Part shown: one piece after another, positions 40,640 through 50,884 of the stretch
How positions within the stretch are numbered: the stretch's first letter is position 1
Layout of the letters: the number at the start of each line of letters is the position of its first letter
Source of the DNA: Streptosporangium amethystogenes
GTDB lineage: Bacteria; Actinomycetota; Actinomycetes; Streptosporangiales; Streptosporangiaceae
Length of the DNA stretch: 64,000 bases
Reading direction: 5' to 3'
Assembly (NCBI RefSeq): GCF_000721075.1
Contig: NZ_JOEQ01000019.1
Coordinates: forward strand, 62,001 to 126,000
Program-made: the position numbers and the translations under genes
Notes under the pieces: generated by a model
What the model was told of the DNA's origin: nothing
The model's database searches: none
What the model saw: the letters and a program-made list of their open reading frames with translations, nothing else

Positions 40640-43600
40640 GTGAACATCCCCGATATCGAATTCACGCGGATTCGGTCACTCGGCCCTGGCGGGCAACGCG
40701 ACGGGTACGAGCAGTTCATCTGCCAACAGGTGGCACAGGAGCCGCCCACGGCTGACGCCAAGTTCGTCTCACTGCATGGAGCTGGCGGCGACGGCGGCGT
40801 CGAGTGCTACTGGACGCTGCCCGGCGGCACCGAGCACGGCTGGCAGGCCAAGTACTGGACTACCCACGCCGACGTCGACAAGGCACAGCTCGATAAGTCC
40901 GTCAAGGCTGCCCTGGACCAGCATCCGAATCTGACCAAGTACGCGATTGCCATCCCTGCTGACCCGACCGGTCCCACCGGAGGCCGCGGCAAGTCGCTCC
41001 TGGAGAAGATCAATGACCCGGGAGGCTGGCTCGAGGGCTGGAAATCCATGGCCACCGCGCGCGGCATGACGGTGGAGTTCGAGTTCGAGTGGGCGACGAG
41101 CATCGTTACCCGACTCGAACGCCTTGACACCACCGGCATCCAGCGCCGGTACTGGTTCGACGCCGACCTCCTCCCCGCCCAGTGGTGGAAAGATCGGCTG
41201 CAGGAGGCGATTGACGCCGCCCGGCCCCGGTACATGCCCGAGTTGAACGTCGAGGTGCCCGCCGCCAGGTCCATCGCAGCGCTCTGCTCTGACGACGAGT
41301 GGTGGGCGGTCGTCAGCAACCAGATCGATGAAGTCAACGACTCCGCCCGCCGCGTACGCAACGCTAAGCACGAAGTACCCACCGCAGACCTGAACATAGC
41401 CCTCGACGCCGCCACCAAGGTCACTGACGCGTTAGCCGCTTGGCACACCTCGCGCACGACCACTGGACTCGACGACCTCGCTCAAGCGCTCGACGAGGCC
41501 TCGAAAATCGTCAGCGACCAAGAAGCTGTCGAAGTCGCAGCGATGGACGCCACGTACCCCGACGACAACTGGGACACCCGGAGCTGGCGGCAGTTCCAGG
41601 CCGAGTACCAGGTGTCGTTCCCCGCGGCAGCCGTCGACGCCCTGCGCGAACTCGGCGAAAAGCTCACTGACGCCACCGGACTCCTCATCAGCCCCGTCGG
41701 TCGGCTCGCCGCCGCCCGGGTCGCACTCATGACTGGTGCCGCCGGCATCGGGAAGACTTACCTCGCCATCGACGCGGTCGTCCGGCGCCTCGGCCAGGGC
41801 CGCCCCAGCGTCATGATGCACGGCCGCTGGTTCACCGACCGCGACCCGCTGACCCACCTGCGCGACGTGCTCAAGATGCCGTCCGACCTCACCAGCGAGG
41901 AAGCCATCGCGCTCCTCGACGAGAGCGCCCGCGTCGCAGGCGTCCCGGCCCTCCTCATCATCGACGCGCTCAATGACACCCGCCCACGGTTCACGTGGCG
42001 CGACAACCTCGAACGGCTTATCACCACCGTCGGCCGGTACCCGAACGTCCAGCTCCTCCTCACCGCACGCACGCACTACGTCGGCCAGGTCCTCCCACCC
42101 GGGCTCACCTTGCCACGGTTCGAGCACACCGGGTTCGAAGGGGTCGAGTTCGAAGCGGTCAGCGAGTACGCCGCGTTCTACGGCCTCGAACCGCCGACGT
42201 CGCCGCCCATCCACGGCGAATTCGACAACCCGCTGTACCTGCGCCTGGTCTGCGAAGCGCTCAAGAACAACACCCGGCTGTCCCTCGACCAGGCCACCAT
42301 GGGCCTTGACGAGCTAACCCGGATGGTCCTCGACAATGCAAACAACATCGTCAGCGACCGGATCGATGCCTCACCGTCCGACCGCCTCGTCCACCAGGCC
42401 ATGCATGCCCTCGCCTCAGCCATCGCCGACGGCGGCGGCGACCCGTTGCTGACTCGTGCCCAGGCTCAAGCCCAGCTGGCACCGATCTGGTCCGACCGGA
42501 GTGCCGAGAAGTCACTCCTCGACGCGCTCATCGCCCAAGGGCTCGTCGAAGAGGATGTCGTCCCCGATGGCAGCCCCCACGGCGCAGACATCATCGCCAT
42601 CACGTTCGAACGCATCGGACACCACCTCATCGTCTCCGACGCCCTCTCCGACGTCATCGACGCCGCCGGCATCGCGGCCGAGCTCGGCGGCCGTCTTGGC
42701 AGGGTCATCGGCCTCGGTGGCACGACCGACCTCGGCCTTCTCGAAGCAACATCCGTCGTGGTCGCGGAACGGTTCGGGCTCGAGCTCACCGAGTTCCGCA
42801 CTGAAATCGATGACGACGACGCCATCGCCGTAGCCGTTGTCGCCGGAACCGGATGGCGCAATAGCATCTCAATCACCGATGCCACCCGCGACATCGTTGT
42901 CGACGCGCTCCGCCAGGCCGACGTGTGCTCCGACGCGCTGACGATGCTGTTCCGTCTCACCGCCCGCCCCAACCACCCTCTGAACGCCGACTGCCTCCAC
43001 GAGTTCCTCACCGGCCTGAACATGGGTGCCCGCGACTCGTTTCTGCCCGGCTGGTTCCACATCACCCACGGCACCAGCGGAGCAGTCGACCGGCTCATCC
43101 GGTGGGCCAGGGAGAAGCCGCTGGACCACGTTGGTGAACAAACCACCCGCCTGTGGGCGACCGCGCTCCTGTGGGCCACCAGCGCCAGCGACCGCCGCGT
43201 CCGGGAACCGGCAACCATCGCCGCCGCCCGTCTCCTGACCCGCCACCCGGGCCAGGCGGCCGGGCTGCTGGACCGGTTCACCGTGGTCGACGACGAGTGG
43301 GTCGTCGAACGAGCCTGCGAGGCCGCGTACGCGGCCCTTCTTGTGAGGGGCACCCAAGACGACTGGGCTGCCGCGGCCGAGGTGGTGTGGAAAACCATCT
43401 TCTCCGTGCCGTCGATCGTCACCCCGAACGCCGCTGTGCGTGACGCCGCTCGCAGCATCCTCGAAGCCGCCAACAACCGCGGAGTCCTCCCCGCTGGCGT
43501 CACCGTCGACCAGTTCCGGCCGCCCTACACCAGCGACTGGCCCATCACCTGGCCCACCGACACAGACATCGTCAAATACAAAACCAGCAGCTACCCGAAG

Positions 43601-44815
43601 CTGGTCCGCTCGGCCACCGGCGACGACTTCTTCATCTACCAGCTTAGCCCCGAACTCCGAGACCGCCACGGCATCGACCTCCCCTCCGCCGCACGGTGGG
43701 TCGTCACCGAAGTCATCCGCCTCGGGTACCAGCCCCGACTCCACGCGTCCTTCGACCGGTACGTCGTCGGCAAGTTTGGCATTGGCCGGTCTAAGCCCGC
43801 ATGGATTGAACGCATCGGCAAGAAGTATCAGTGGATAGCGCTCAACCGCCTCATCGGCATCGTCTCCGACCACGCCCCTAAAATCCCTAACAGCTGGGAC
43901 CCGCCGGCGCCCGTCGTCCCGGGCCCGCACACCAACATCTCCCGGCAGGTCGACCCGACTGTTATCGAGTTCGCCCTCGCTGACCAGACCCCACGCCCAT
44001 GGGTACCCGCCTACGACTGGGCGTCTATGGTCGCGAAAACCGACGCCAAGTGGATCGTCAACGACACCGACCTCCCGGATATCGCAGTCAAAGAAGCCGT
44101 CTTTGAAGGCCGTCCCCACATCGTCCTGTCTGGTACCTATGCCTGGAACAACGGCTCCGACACCACGGAGCGCACCCGGGGCATTTGGACCCACCTCTAC
44201 ACCCATCTGGTCGCGACCCAAGACCTCGCTGCCGCTATCAGCGAACTCGAAGGGCGCGATCTCCTCAGCACGCCCATCGCCAACAATCCCGAGGTGCACC
44301 ATGGGTACGTTGGCGAATTCCCCTATGGCCACCGCCACGGAGAGGACCTCCAGATGATGCGCCATGAATGGACCGAGCCGCTCACCGTCCCCACCCAGCC
44401 CGCGGCCTGGCGCCTCCTCGGCGAATACGGGTATGCCCCCGGGGACCAGAACACCATCTCCCTCTACATGCCCGCCCCCGAGTTTTTCGGACTCGCCCCC
44501 GGCGAGCTCCACTGGAACGGGCGCAACGGTTGGACCGACGACACGGGCCAGCTCGTCGCGACCGTTCGCCACGCGGTCAACGTTGGACAGAACGAACTCC
44601 TCGTCGACGCAGAGTGGCTCGAACGACGGCTCACCGCCGAGCAGAAGTCGCTCGTCTGGGTCGAGAACACCGGCAAGGACGTATACAGAGACTTCGGCGG
44701 TGGAGGCGGCCACCCGGGGAGACTGACCCGCTCCCAGGTGCGGTTTTGGACCCCCGGCGGAAGCATGCAGACCGCCGCACCCGGCTGGTACCGCGTCGCT
44801 GCCAGCACCCCCTGA
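40640..44815 (+). CDS. Mrr-nuclease / STAND-type NTPase (Avs-like)
   Basis: 1,391 residues from a GTG. The N-terminal Mrr-like PD-(D/E)XK domain is visible in RDGYEQFICQQVAQE, GAGGDGGVECYWTLPGG (Asp, Glu) and HGWQAKYWTT (QxK), residues 20-80. The NTPase core has Walker A MTGAAGIGKTYLAID near 370 and Walker B ALLIIDALNDTR near 438, with LLLTARTHYVG as sensor-like region. About 700 C-terminal residues, rich in helices and then beta segments, would be the sensor. This follows the antiviral STAND (Avs) layout, in which a phage protein triggers oligomerisation and the nuclease cuts DNA. Match to a specific Avs class is not resolved. Confidence 0.8.
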   Translation: MNIPDIEFTRIRSLGPGGQRDGYEQFICQQVAQEPPTADAKFVSLHGAGGDGGVECYWTLPGGTEHGWQAKYWTTHADVDKAQLDKSVKAALDQHPNLTKYAIAIPADPTGPTGGRGKSLLEKINDPGGWLEGWKSMATARGMTVEFEFEWATSIVTRLERLDTTGIQRRYWFDADLLPAQWWKDRLQEAIDAARPRYMPELNVEVPAARSIAALCSDDEWWAVVSNQIDEVNDSARRVRNAKHEVPTADLNIALDAATKVTDALAAWHTSRTTTGLDDLAQALDEASKIVSDQEAVEVAAMDATYPDDNWDTRSWRQFQAEYQVSFPAAAVDALRELGEKLTDATGLLISPVGRLAAARVALMTGAAGIGKTYLAIDAVVRRLGQGRPSVMMHGRWFTDRDPLTHLRDVLKMPSDLTSEEAIALLDESARVAGVPALLIIDALNDTRPRFTWRDNLERLITTVGRYPNVQLLLTARTHYVGQVLPPGLTLPRFEHTGFEGVEFEAVSEYAAFYGLEPPTSPPIHGEFDNPLYLRLVCEALKNNTRLSLDQATMGLDELTRMVLDNANNIVSDRIDASPSDRLVHQAMHALASAIADGGGDPLLTRAQAQAQLAPIWSDRSAEKSLLDALIAQGLVEEDVVPDGSPHGADIIAITFERIGHHLIVSDALSDVIDAAGIAAELGGRLGRVIGLGGTTDLGLLEATSVVVAERFGLELTEFRTEIDDDDAIAVAVVAGTGWRNSISITDATRDIVVDALRQADVCSDALTMLFRLTARPNHPLNADCLHEFLTGLNMGARDSFLPGWFHITHGTSGAVDRLIRWAREKPLDHVGEQTTRLWATALLWATSASDRRVREPATIAAARLLTRHPGQAAGLLDRFTVVDDEWVVERACEAAYAALLVRGTQDDWAAAAEVVWKTIFSVPSIVTPNAAVRDAARSILEAANNRGVLPAGVTVDQFRPPYTSDWPITWPTDTDIVKYKTSSYPKLVRSATGDDFFIYQLSPELRDRHGIDLPSAARWVVTEVIRLGYQPRLHASFDRYVVGKFGIGRSKPAWIERIGKKYQWIALNRLIGIVSDHAPKIPNSWDPPAPVVPGPHTNISRQVDPTVIEFALADQTPRPWVPAYDWASMVAKTDAKWIVNDTDLPDIAVKEAVFEGRPHIVLSGTYAWNNGSDTTERTRGIWTHLYTHLVATQDLAAAISELEGRDLLSTPIANNPEVHHGYVGEFPYGHRHGEDLQMMRHEWTEPLTVPTQPAAWRLLGEYGYAPGDQNTISLYMPAPEFFGLAPGELHWNGRNGWTDDTGQLVATVRHAVNVGQNELLVDAEWLERRLTAEQKSLVWVENTGKDVYRDFGGGGGHPGRLTRSQVRFWTPGGSMQTAAPGWYRVAASTP

Positions 44816-44946
44816 ACTGCGACCGGCGCGAACTCCAGAAGGCCGATGGCAGGGAACGGCCCACGCGCTCGGGGACAGCAGCGTCTTCCTGAATCACGCG
44901 ATCAGCTTAGGCATCTGCCAGGACGAGCGAGCTCGGGTAGACATGA

Positions 44947-47900
44947 TCACAACAAGGTCGGGGCTTCGGGGGATTCGGCGGCGGGGGCTTTACGAGCGCT
45001 GGGGGGAACCGGCAAGACGCCCGCTCTTTCGAGGTCGGCGACGGGAATGAGCGGGCTGTTGCAGATTTTCTCCAGTAGGTCGTTCTGGTCGGGTTCCAGC
45101 TCCACGCACAGCGTGAGTACGTGGAGGAGTTGCAACAGCTCTGTGGTGAACTCGGCGGGCCATTCTTCGCTGTGGATGTTGTCGAGGGGCGAGGACTTCC
45201 GGCCTGCCGGGTTCTTCTTGCGGTAGCCGAACCACTTCTTGACGATCTTCATTCCGGATACCTCATACGCCCACACCTCAGGGCGGACAGGTGAGATGCG
45301 GCCGACGCCGACGTGCAGGGTTGCAGTCTCGGGGTTGTAGGAGATGTCATCGGGCATCTCTTCAGTCGTTCCGGGGATAGCTACTTGTGACTTTGTACGG
45401 TGGGCTGGATCCGGCCTTGGGGGTCCTGCGGGACGGCCCTCGGCCGAGTCAGCGAAGCGCTCGCCGTAGGTGTGCAGCCAGATGACGCGTTTCCCTAGGT
45501 GTACGGCTCGGGTCCACAGCTCTGGGTCGGCTGTGAGCGGCACCCGCACGCCCGGCGTTCGAAGTTCCTGGGCGAAGCGAGTCGTGTAGCCGCCGTGAGC
45601 GGTCACCGCCGCGACGTACGCCAGCACGTCGGGCGCCGTGACGGACAGGCCGAGACAGTGAGACAGCAGGCGTGTCAGGCCGGGAGCGAGGTTGGACGAA
45701 CCGGCAGCTCGATCGCGGTAGAGCGGAAGCACTCGCCCACCCCGGCCGTTGGTGTGGTCCATGTCCGGCACGTGGGCGGTGAAGACCAGACCGGGGCCAC
45801 CCTCGATGGGATGTGCGTGCTGTTCAGACACGAATACCTGGGCGTCACTCGCCACTCTCCACAGATCGGGGCTGGGGCGGTGATGAACGCGATTGTCTGG
45901 GATCATCCATTGCCGATCAAAAGATCGGTAGCCGACGCGGACTGGCACAGGACATCGGCCAGTCTCATCCTTGATCGTCCCATTGTGAATAACGAAACCG
46001 GTGATCGGCCGTACGACGCTGTCGACCTTACGGGCGTCGCTCTCCTTGAACAGGATGGCTTTTTCGCTGGCAGGAGCTTTGATCAAGCGCTCCCAGCGTG
46101 TTCGTAGGGTGTCGGGACTCGGGTCGTACACCCAGGTCCGGTTGGGCTTGACGCCAGGAGCTTGCCAGGGCATCAGGTCTCCAAGCGCCGGGTAGCTACG
46201 CCAGTCTTCCCCTTGAACGGGCTGGAGTCGATCCGCCCAGCCGGTTGCGCAGTCGGCCCATCCGGGTCCGTCGACAACCAGTTCCGCCAGGCGCGCGAAC
46301 TTCTGGGAGCGATGCCCCGCCAGGCTGATGTGATGGATCAGCGCGGGTGTCTCCCAATTGCCCGTGCCGTACCGGGCGAAGATTCCGATGCAGAGCGGCT
46401 GCTGAACGCCGGGGAAGACACGAGTCGACACGTCGGGTTGGTGTCCCTCCGGTGAGAGGTCGATGATCCATCCCTCATCGGCTGTCCGGCGGAGGTACTC
46501 GCGCATTCCAGCGAAGCCAGGGCCGGTGGTGTAGCCCGAGGTCGTGATGAACGCCACGATGCCGGCGGGCTGGTCCGGGTGGGCGTCGAAGACCTTCCAC
46601 GTCGCCCACCGCCAGAAATAGACATACATGTTGGACAGCACATACTCATATCTGCCGAGCCCGGAGGCCTTGAAGTCGAGCAGTGGCGTGCCGATCCCGG
46701 AGTTTCCGGCGCCCTGCTCGATCCAGCCGCCCAACCCCTTGGCACGTTCCCGGTACGGAGGATTGCCGATGACGACTTGGACCCGTGTCTCGCGCTTGAC
46801 CCGGTTGGCTTCGCGGCGAGACCGCACGATCGGCTCGTACATCGAACCCAGGTCAAGTTGCGTGTCATCAAAGGGGCTGTCCAGAGTGTCGGCGACGTAG
46901 AGCTTCTGGTCCTTCTCAGCGACCTCGGCTCCATGCTCTGTTTTGAGGGCCTGATTCAGCCGGAGTTCGGCGACGGCGTAGGGGCCGGCCTGTCGCTCTA
47001 GTCCGATCAGGCGTCCGAAGAGCTTCTTCAGCTGGGCGGGAACCGCGCCCTTGCCCTCCTCCTTCTCCACAGTCCGAGCCACGCTGTTGACGATGTTGAG
47101 CAGGTAGGTTCCTGTGCCCATCGCCGGATCCACGGCCACGACGTCGTCTGCTGCGAAGCCGCCGTCCCGCCTGAACCGGTTGCGTAGGATGTCATCGACG
47201 AAGCGGACCATGAACGAGACGACCTCGTTCGGTGTGTAGTACGAGCCGCTTTCCTTACGAAGGTCGGAGTCGTAAGCCTCAAGGAAGTGCTCATACAGGT
47301 GAAGGTAGGAGTCCGCCGAACCGTCGCTGATCCGGTCCCAGTCCACCGCTCCGATGACCCGCTTGAGCGTCTCGGCGACGACGCTGCGGCCCTCCACCGC
47401 GTCATGGGTCAGTACGGCTAGTGCCTTCCCCATGAGCGAGTGGTTCTTGCCGAGGTGCGCGGCGATCTGGCCGAGGCTGCGGCCCTCGAAGGCGATGCCG
47501 TCCACCCGCGCCAGCAACATGGCGAATGTCACCGTCTGTGCGTAGGCGTCAGCGAACTCTTCATGCGTGAGGCCGGGGAACAGCAGTTTGCGCCAGTCTG
47601 TGGTGAGCTCGGTGAAGATCTTTTGCTTCTCCTCGCCCCGCAGCTCACGGCCGATGGTTTCGAGGACCTCGGTGCGCAGCAGCTTGCACAATCCGGCTAC
47701 AGCGCGAACGAGCTGGCGAATGTTGCGTGGAGGATTTGGCTTCCACAGAAGGAAATCGGAAACAACACGGGCGAACTCCCCATCGAAGGGAACGAGCTTG
47801 CTGCCTGCCGTACAGATGTCACCGTTCAGCCGGGCCACTTGCCCGATCAGCTCACCATCGCGATACAGCGCCCAGAGAGCGCCGTCGGTATAGAGGACGT

Positions 47901-48252
47901 TCGGCAGCAGGCGCAACTTCTCCCATTGCGTCTTCTCGTGTTTGTTTGGGGTCCAGGTCGTCGGCACGCCGCGTCCAGGAGCTTTGAGCTCGACGTAGCC
48001 CACCCGGGCACCGGCCACGTCCACGGCATAGTCCGGGCGTACGCCGAGTGCGGCGAGAGACATCTCACCGATCATGGCAACGTCGACACCGAGGGCTGCG
48101 GCTATGTCCTCGAACAACCGCTCTAACGGCGCACGGAGTTGATCCTCGGGTTGCCCGCCGCCGTTCAACTTGATGGCGGCGGATTTGCCGAAGCGCCTCA
48201 CCGCTTCAGCGGACTTGTCCAGCAGCGGCTTAGGGGGATTAGTCGCGGCCAT
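44947..48252 (-). CDS. Single-chain restriction-modification enzyme (type ISP/IIG-like)
   Basis: About 1,101 residues. N-terminal nuclease: VRPDYAVDVAGARVGYVELK near 75-94 gives the Asp and ExK-type (ELK) pattern. Adenine methyltransferase: motif I AVDPAMGTGTYLLNIV near 375 and motif IV IGNPPYRE near 500, preceded by SYYTPNEVVSFMV. The C-terminal 500 residues contain WVYDPSPDTLRTRWERLIKA and KIVKKWFGYRKKNPAGRKSS, as in LlaBIII/type ISP specificity domains. It probably cuts unmodified DNA and methylates A. ATG 48252; GTG 48258 is possible. No separate specificity subunit is nearby. Confidence 0.88.
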   Translation of the reverse strand: MAATNPPKPLLDKSAEAVRRFGKSAAIKLNGGGQPEDQLRAPLERLFEDIAAALGVDVAMIGEMSLAALGVRPDYAVDVAGARVGYVELKAPGRGVPTTWTPNKHEKTQWEKLRLLPNVLYTDGALWALYRDGELIGQVARLNGDICTAGSKLVPFDGEFARVVSDFLLWKPNPPRNIRQLVRAVAGLCKLLRTEVLETIGRELRGEEKQKIFTELTTDWRKLLFPGLTHEEFADAYAQTVTFAMLLARVDGIAFEGRSLGQIAAHLGKNHSLMGKALAVLTHDAVEGRSVVAETLKRVIGAVDWDRISDGSADSYLHLYEHFLEAYDSDLRKESGSYYTPNEVVSFMVRFVDDILRNRFRRDGGFAADDVVAVDPAMGTGTYLLNIVNSVARTVEKEEGKGAVPAQLKKLFGRLIGLERQAGPYAVAELRLNQALKTEHGAEVAEKDQKLYVADTLDSPFDDTQLDLGSMYEPIVRSRREANRVKRETRVQVVIGNPPYRERAKGLGGWIEQGAGNSGIGTPLLDFKASGLGRYEYVLSNMYVYFWRWATWKVFDAHPDQPAGIVAFITTSGYTTGPGFAGMREYLRRTADEGWIIDLSPEGHQPDVSTRVFPGVQQPLCIGIFARYGTGNWETPALIHHISLAGHRSQKFARLAELVVDGPGWADCATGWADRLQPVQGEDWRSYPALGDLMPWQAPGVKPNRTWVYDPSPDTLRTRWERLIKAPASEKAILFKESDARKVDSVVRPITGFVIHNGTIKDETGRCPVPVRVGYRSFDRQWMIPDNRVHHRPSPDLWRVASDAQVFVSEQHAHPIEGGPGLVFTAHVPDMDHTNGRGGRVLPLYRDRAAGSSNLAPGLTRLLSHCLGLSVTAPDVLAYVAAVTAHGGYTTRFAQELRTPGVRVPLTADPELWTRAVHLGKRVIWLHTYGERFADSAEGRPAGPPRPDPAHRTKSQVAIPGTTEEMPDDISYNPETATLHVGVGRISPVRPEVWAYEVSGMKIVKKWFGYRKKNPAGRKSSPLDNIHSEEWPAEFTTELLQLLHVLTLCVELEPDQNDLLEKICNSPLIPVADLERAGVLPVPPSARKAPAAESPEAPTLL

Positions 48253-48523
48253 GTACACCCGTTCGATGTGAAATTGTTGCGCCAGACCGGTCTCTTACGT
48301 ATCGCGCGATCGGGCTTGACAGTTTCACACGTTCCAGACCCTATTTACGGAAATCGGCGACCTAAAAGCCGATCTATGCCGCACATGACCTGGAAGGCCG
48401 CCGCAGTCCAGTGGCAGGGCTTCGTTCTACCTTGCCCAACCCGACTAGCCACACAGCTTTATTCGGTATCATGTTCGATTGTCAGGCGGATCTTCGGGGC
48501 TCCGTCGCGAACAGGGTGGGTCT

Positions 48524-48775
48524 ATGGACAACCTCAGTTACGTCATCACGCCGTACACCCATCCAGAGCGATGGACAGAGGATGAGAAGGCCCTTTTCGA
48601 CCAAGGAAGGTGCTGTTGGGTCATTGCGAGCGGGTGCTGGCGAATCGAGCACTGTGGCGAGCCCAGTAAGGAAGGAGCGTCCTTCGGCTACTGCCCGGAG
48701 CACACTGATCGTCTTTTTGAGAACAACCACTCCAATGGCACCTCACCTGCCGATAACGTCATCCGGCCAGACTAG
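48524..48775 (+). CDS. Small Cys-rich protein, 83 aa
   Basis: ATG 48524 after a weak GGGTGGG site. Contains YTHPERWTEDEKALFDQGRC, then CWRIEHCGEPSKEGASFGYC and an H residue in EHTD, a probable Zn site. Divergent from the restriction gene by about 270 bp. Family unknown; possibly a small regulator or controller of the neighbour. Confidence 0.6.
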   Translation: MDNLSYVITPYTHPERWTEDEKALFDQGRCCWVIASGCWRIEHCGEPSKEGASFGYCPEHTDRLFENNHSNGTSPADNVIRPD

Positions 48776-48913
48776 CCTTGCTGGGGCTCGCCTTACGTAG
48801 ACGATCCCAGCCGCTCAGAGTGCAGCATGGTGATCGTTCGTGGTTTTTGGTCTGGCATATCGCGCCGTCACGAACGTTTCGCGGCGCTGCGGTTGCTTCC
48901 GATGGGCGATCGA

Positions 48914-49085
48914 GTCAAGAACGTCAAACCCTCGCCCTCCGCCATCAGATCACCGTTCTCGAATGGCAACTCAGCGTCGGCACAAGGATGGATGGGATTC
49001 GCCCTTGGCCGAGTCTTCCTCGCCGCCTGCCGACATCACAACTGCCCTGCAAGATCCTGCGCCGCCTGCGGCCCCTGAGGTGCCC
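48914..49085 (+). pseudogene. Integrase-core transposase fragment
   Basis: ERQTLALRHQITVLEWQLSV resembles the LALRHQIAVLQRQL N-terminus of common actinomycete integrase-core transposases; following segments appear in shifted frames (LPTSQLPCKILRRLRPLR). No catalytic domain remains. Confidence 0.6.
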
Positions 49086-49142
49086 AGCAGATTCCGGACA
49101 GTCGGCTACATAAGCTGACAGAAGTCTGGAAGAGGTAGGTAC

Positions 49143-49244
49143 GTGACGAGGCGTCGCAGGCAGTTCTCGCCGGATTTCAGGGAAGAAGCCATCTGCGTGG
49201 TGTTGAAGGTGAACGGACGGTTGCGTCGGTGGCGCGCTCTATGA
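49143..49244 (+). pseudogene. IS3-family OrfA fragment
   Basis: GTG 49143 opens TRRRRQFSPDFREEAICVVL, the start of an IS3 OrfA helix-turn-helix, then shifts frame and stops at 49,244. From 49,245 to 49,366 another frame reads a short coiled-coil-like segment (VIDRYDELKALRAEVERLGE); I do not call a gene there. Confidence 0.6.
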
Positions 49245-49366
49245 GTGGTGCGGTAAGGAAGTCATCGACCGTTATGACGAGCTCAAGGCCTTACGGGCTG
49301 AGGTCGAACGTCTGGGTGAGCTGGTCCAGCGCGCAGTGTCGGAGTTGAGGGCCCGCAAGTGTCACG

Positions 49367-50884
49367 CTATCGCCGCCACCATTGAGGCCGACCTCGGCGT
49401 CCATACGACCAGCTTTCGCGGTAGGCATCGCTGACCTGTGTTCGCTGTTCGGCTTGAGGCCGGTAATACCCCTTTTGGGGGCCATGGGGACTCCAGTCCC
49501 CGAGGTAAGGGCGCAGGTCGTCTGGGGCTGGATCCTTGTCGAAGCCCGCGTGGGCGAGACGAGATGGACCGCGGAGTGGATCCAGGCGGTCGGCGATTGC
49601 GTGTCCCCACTCGATCCAGGGTCGCAGGAGTTCGGCTTCCCCTGGCTCCTGGCAGCCAGCCGCGGCTTGGTCGAGAGCGGCGCAGAACTCTCGGATTTCG
49701 CTGGCCGCCCCCCAGGCATCCAAGGCATTGGCGAATGTCGTGTTGCGGTAGTCGTCAACTGCGCGGCTCCGGGCCTGCACCATCGCGGCCTCCCAGCGCG
49801 CCCGCTTCGCGGCTTCTTCTCGTTCTTCTTTGGCGAGCCACTCCTCGTATTCCTGTCTTCGGGCGAGGGCAGCCTGTTCCTCCGCTCCGGCGCGATGCTC
49901 GATCTCCTTGACGACCTCGCGTACTTTGCTTTCCACCAGCGAGCGCGAACTATCCGTCCACTGGTCGCGTCGACTATGCGGCGACTGGGGTAACTCCAGG
50001 CGAAGGCGTCCCGTTGGTACGGATTCGTATTGCACGGGGAGTCGCTGCCAGGCATAAGGCTTTCGGCGTTTTCCCTCGGGATCTGGCTCGCGGACCACCT
50101 GGTCCTGTTCCTCTTTGACGGCAACCGGGTACTGCCCCGTACCGACCTGCATGTACAGTCCGCGAGCTTTGCGTTTCTTGGACATCGCGAGTTTGTGGCC
50201 GCGTCGGCGGGCTTCTTCTGCAAGGGACTTGACCAGGTCGATGGCCCGGGGCATGAGTGCCTCGGAGACGGCCAGTACCTCGGAATGATCCCGAAGCAGC
50301 TTGACCAGCGCGTCGGCATCGGTGACCTTATCGCGTGCACTAAGGCGAATGCGGTTCCAGTCCGTCTCGTCCGGATGCGCGTCGTCGAAGAGCCGGATGA
50401 TCAGATCGCCGCCATTTCGGCCGGTGTGCCACAGATGGAAACCTACGGGTACCAAGTTGTGTTGTTTGGCCGCGTGCATCGCCCGCCGGTAAGACGCGCG
50501 TGTCTCCTGGTCAGGGTTCTGGATCTCAAGGGTTCCCCCATTGTGTTGTAGGCGTTCGATCAACTCCTTGGCCAGGCCGAGGGGGCTTTGACCGGCGTCA
50601 CGTGTTCTGGAGGCGCCTGGTGTACGGGCAACGATGGCACTGCTCGCTGTGCCTGGAGTTGGCCGGTCCGGGTGATGGCCATGCTCCAGATAGAAGCGGC
50701 CAGCCTCAGTGATCTCGGCCTGCCAGAATCCGTCCTTTCGCGGCGTGGTGACCAAGCCACGGTCACGAAGCGCGTACACCGTTATAGCCAGCTCCGGCGT
50801 CTTTGCGCTGACCGGTTCCTGCCCCTTCTCGATCCGCTGCAACACCGTCAACTGACGATCATTTAACTTGTCCCATCGCTGCAC
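49367..50884 (-). CDS. Hypothetical protein with N-terminal winged-helix-like region, 505 aa
   Basis: GTG 50884. The first 75 residues (LNDRQLTVLQRIEKGQEP, then LAITVYALRDRGLVTT and WQAEITEAGRFYLEHGHHP) form a winged helix. The middle (about 105-300) is a polar unknown domain with PQSPHSRRDQW; residues 310-390 are a long charged coiled coil (VESKVREVVKEIEHRAGAEE). The tail contains PRPYLGDWSP-like YLGDWSPHG. I have seen this kind of actinomycete protein but know no function. It lies at the right edge of the accessory island. Confidence 0.78.
   Translation of the reverse strand: MQRWDKLNDRQLTVLQRIEKGQEPVSAKTPELAITVYALRDRGLVTTPRKDGFWQAEITEAGRFYLEHGHHPDRPTPGTASSAIVARTPGASRTRDAGQSPLGLAKELIERLQHNGGTLEIQNPDQETRASYRRAMHAAKQHNLVPVGFHLWHTGRNGGDLIIRLFDDAHPDETDWNRIRLSARDKVTDADALVKLLRDHSEVLAVSEALMPRAIDLVKSLAEEARRRGHKLAMSKKRKARGLYMQVGTGQYPVAVKEEQDQVVREPDPEGKRRKPYAWQRLPVQYESVPTGRLRLELPQSPHSRRDQWTDSSRSLVESKVREVVKEIEHRAGAEEQAALARRQEYEEWLAKEEREEAAKRARWEAAMVQARSRAVDDYRNTTFANALDAWGAASEIREFCAALDQAAAGCQEPGEAELLRPWIEWGHAIADRLDPLRGPSRLAHAGFDKDPAPDDLRPYLGDWSPHGPQKGYYRPQAEQRTQVSDAYRESWSYGRRGRPQWWRR

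Noticed and set aside
42869..44713. 614-codon minus-strand open frame
   Set aside because: Shadow of the STAND gene; composition is Val/Gly/Asp-rich without motifs.
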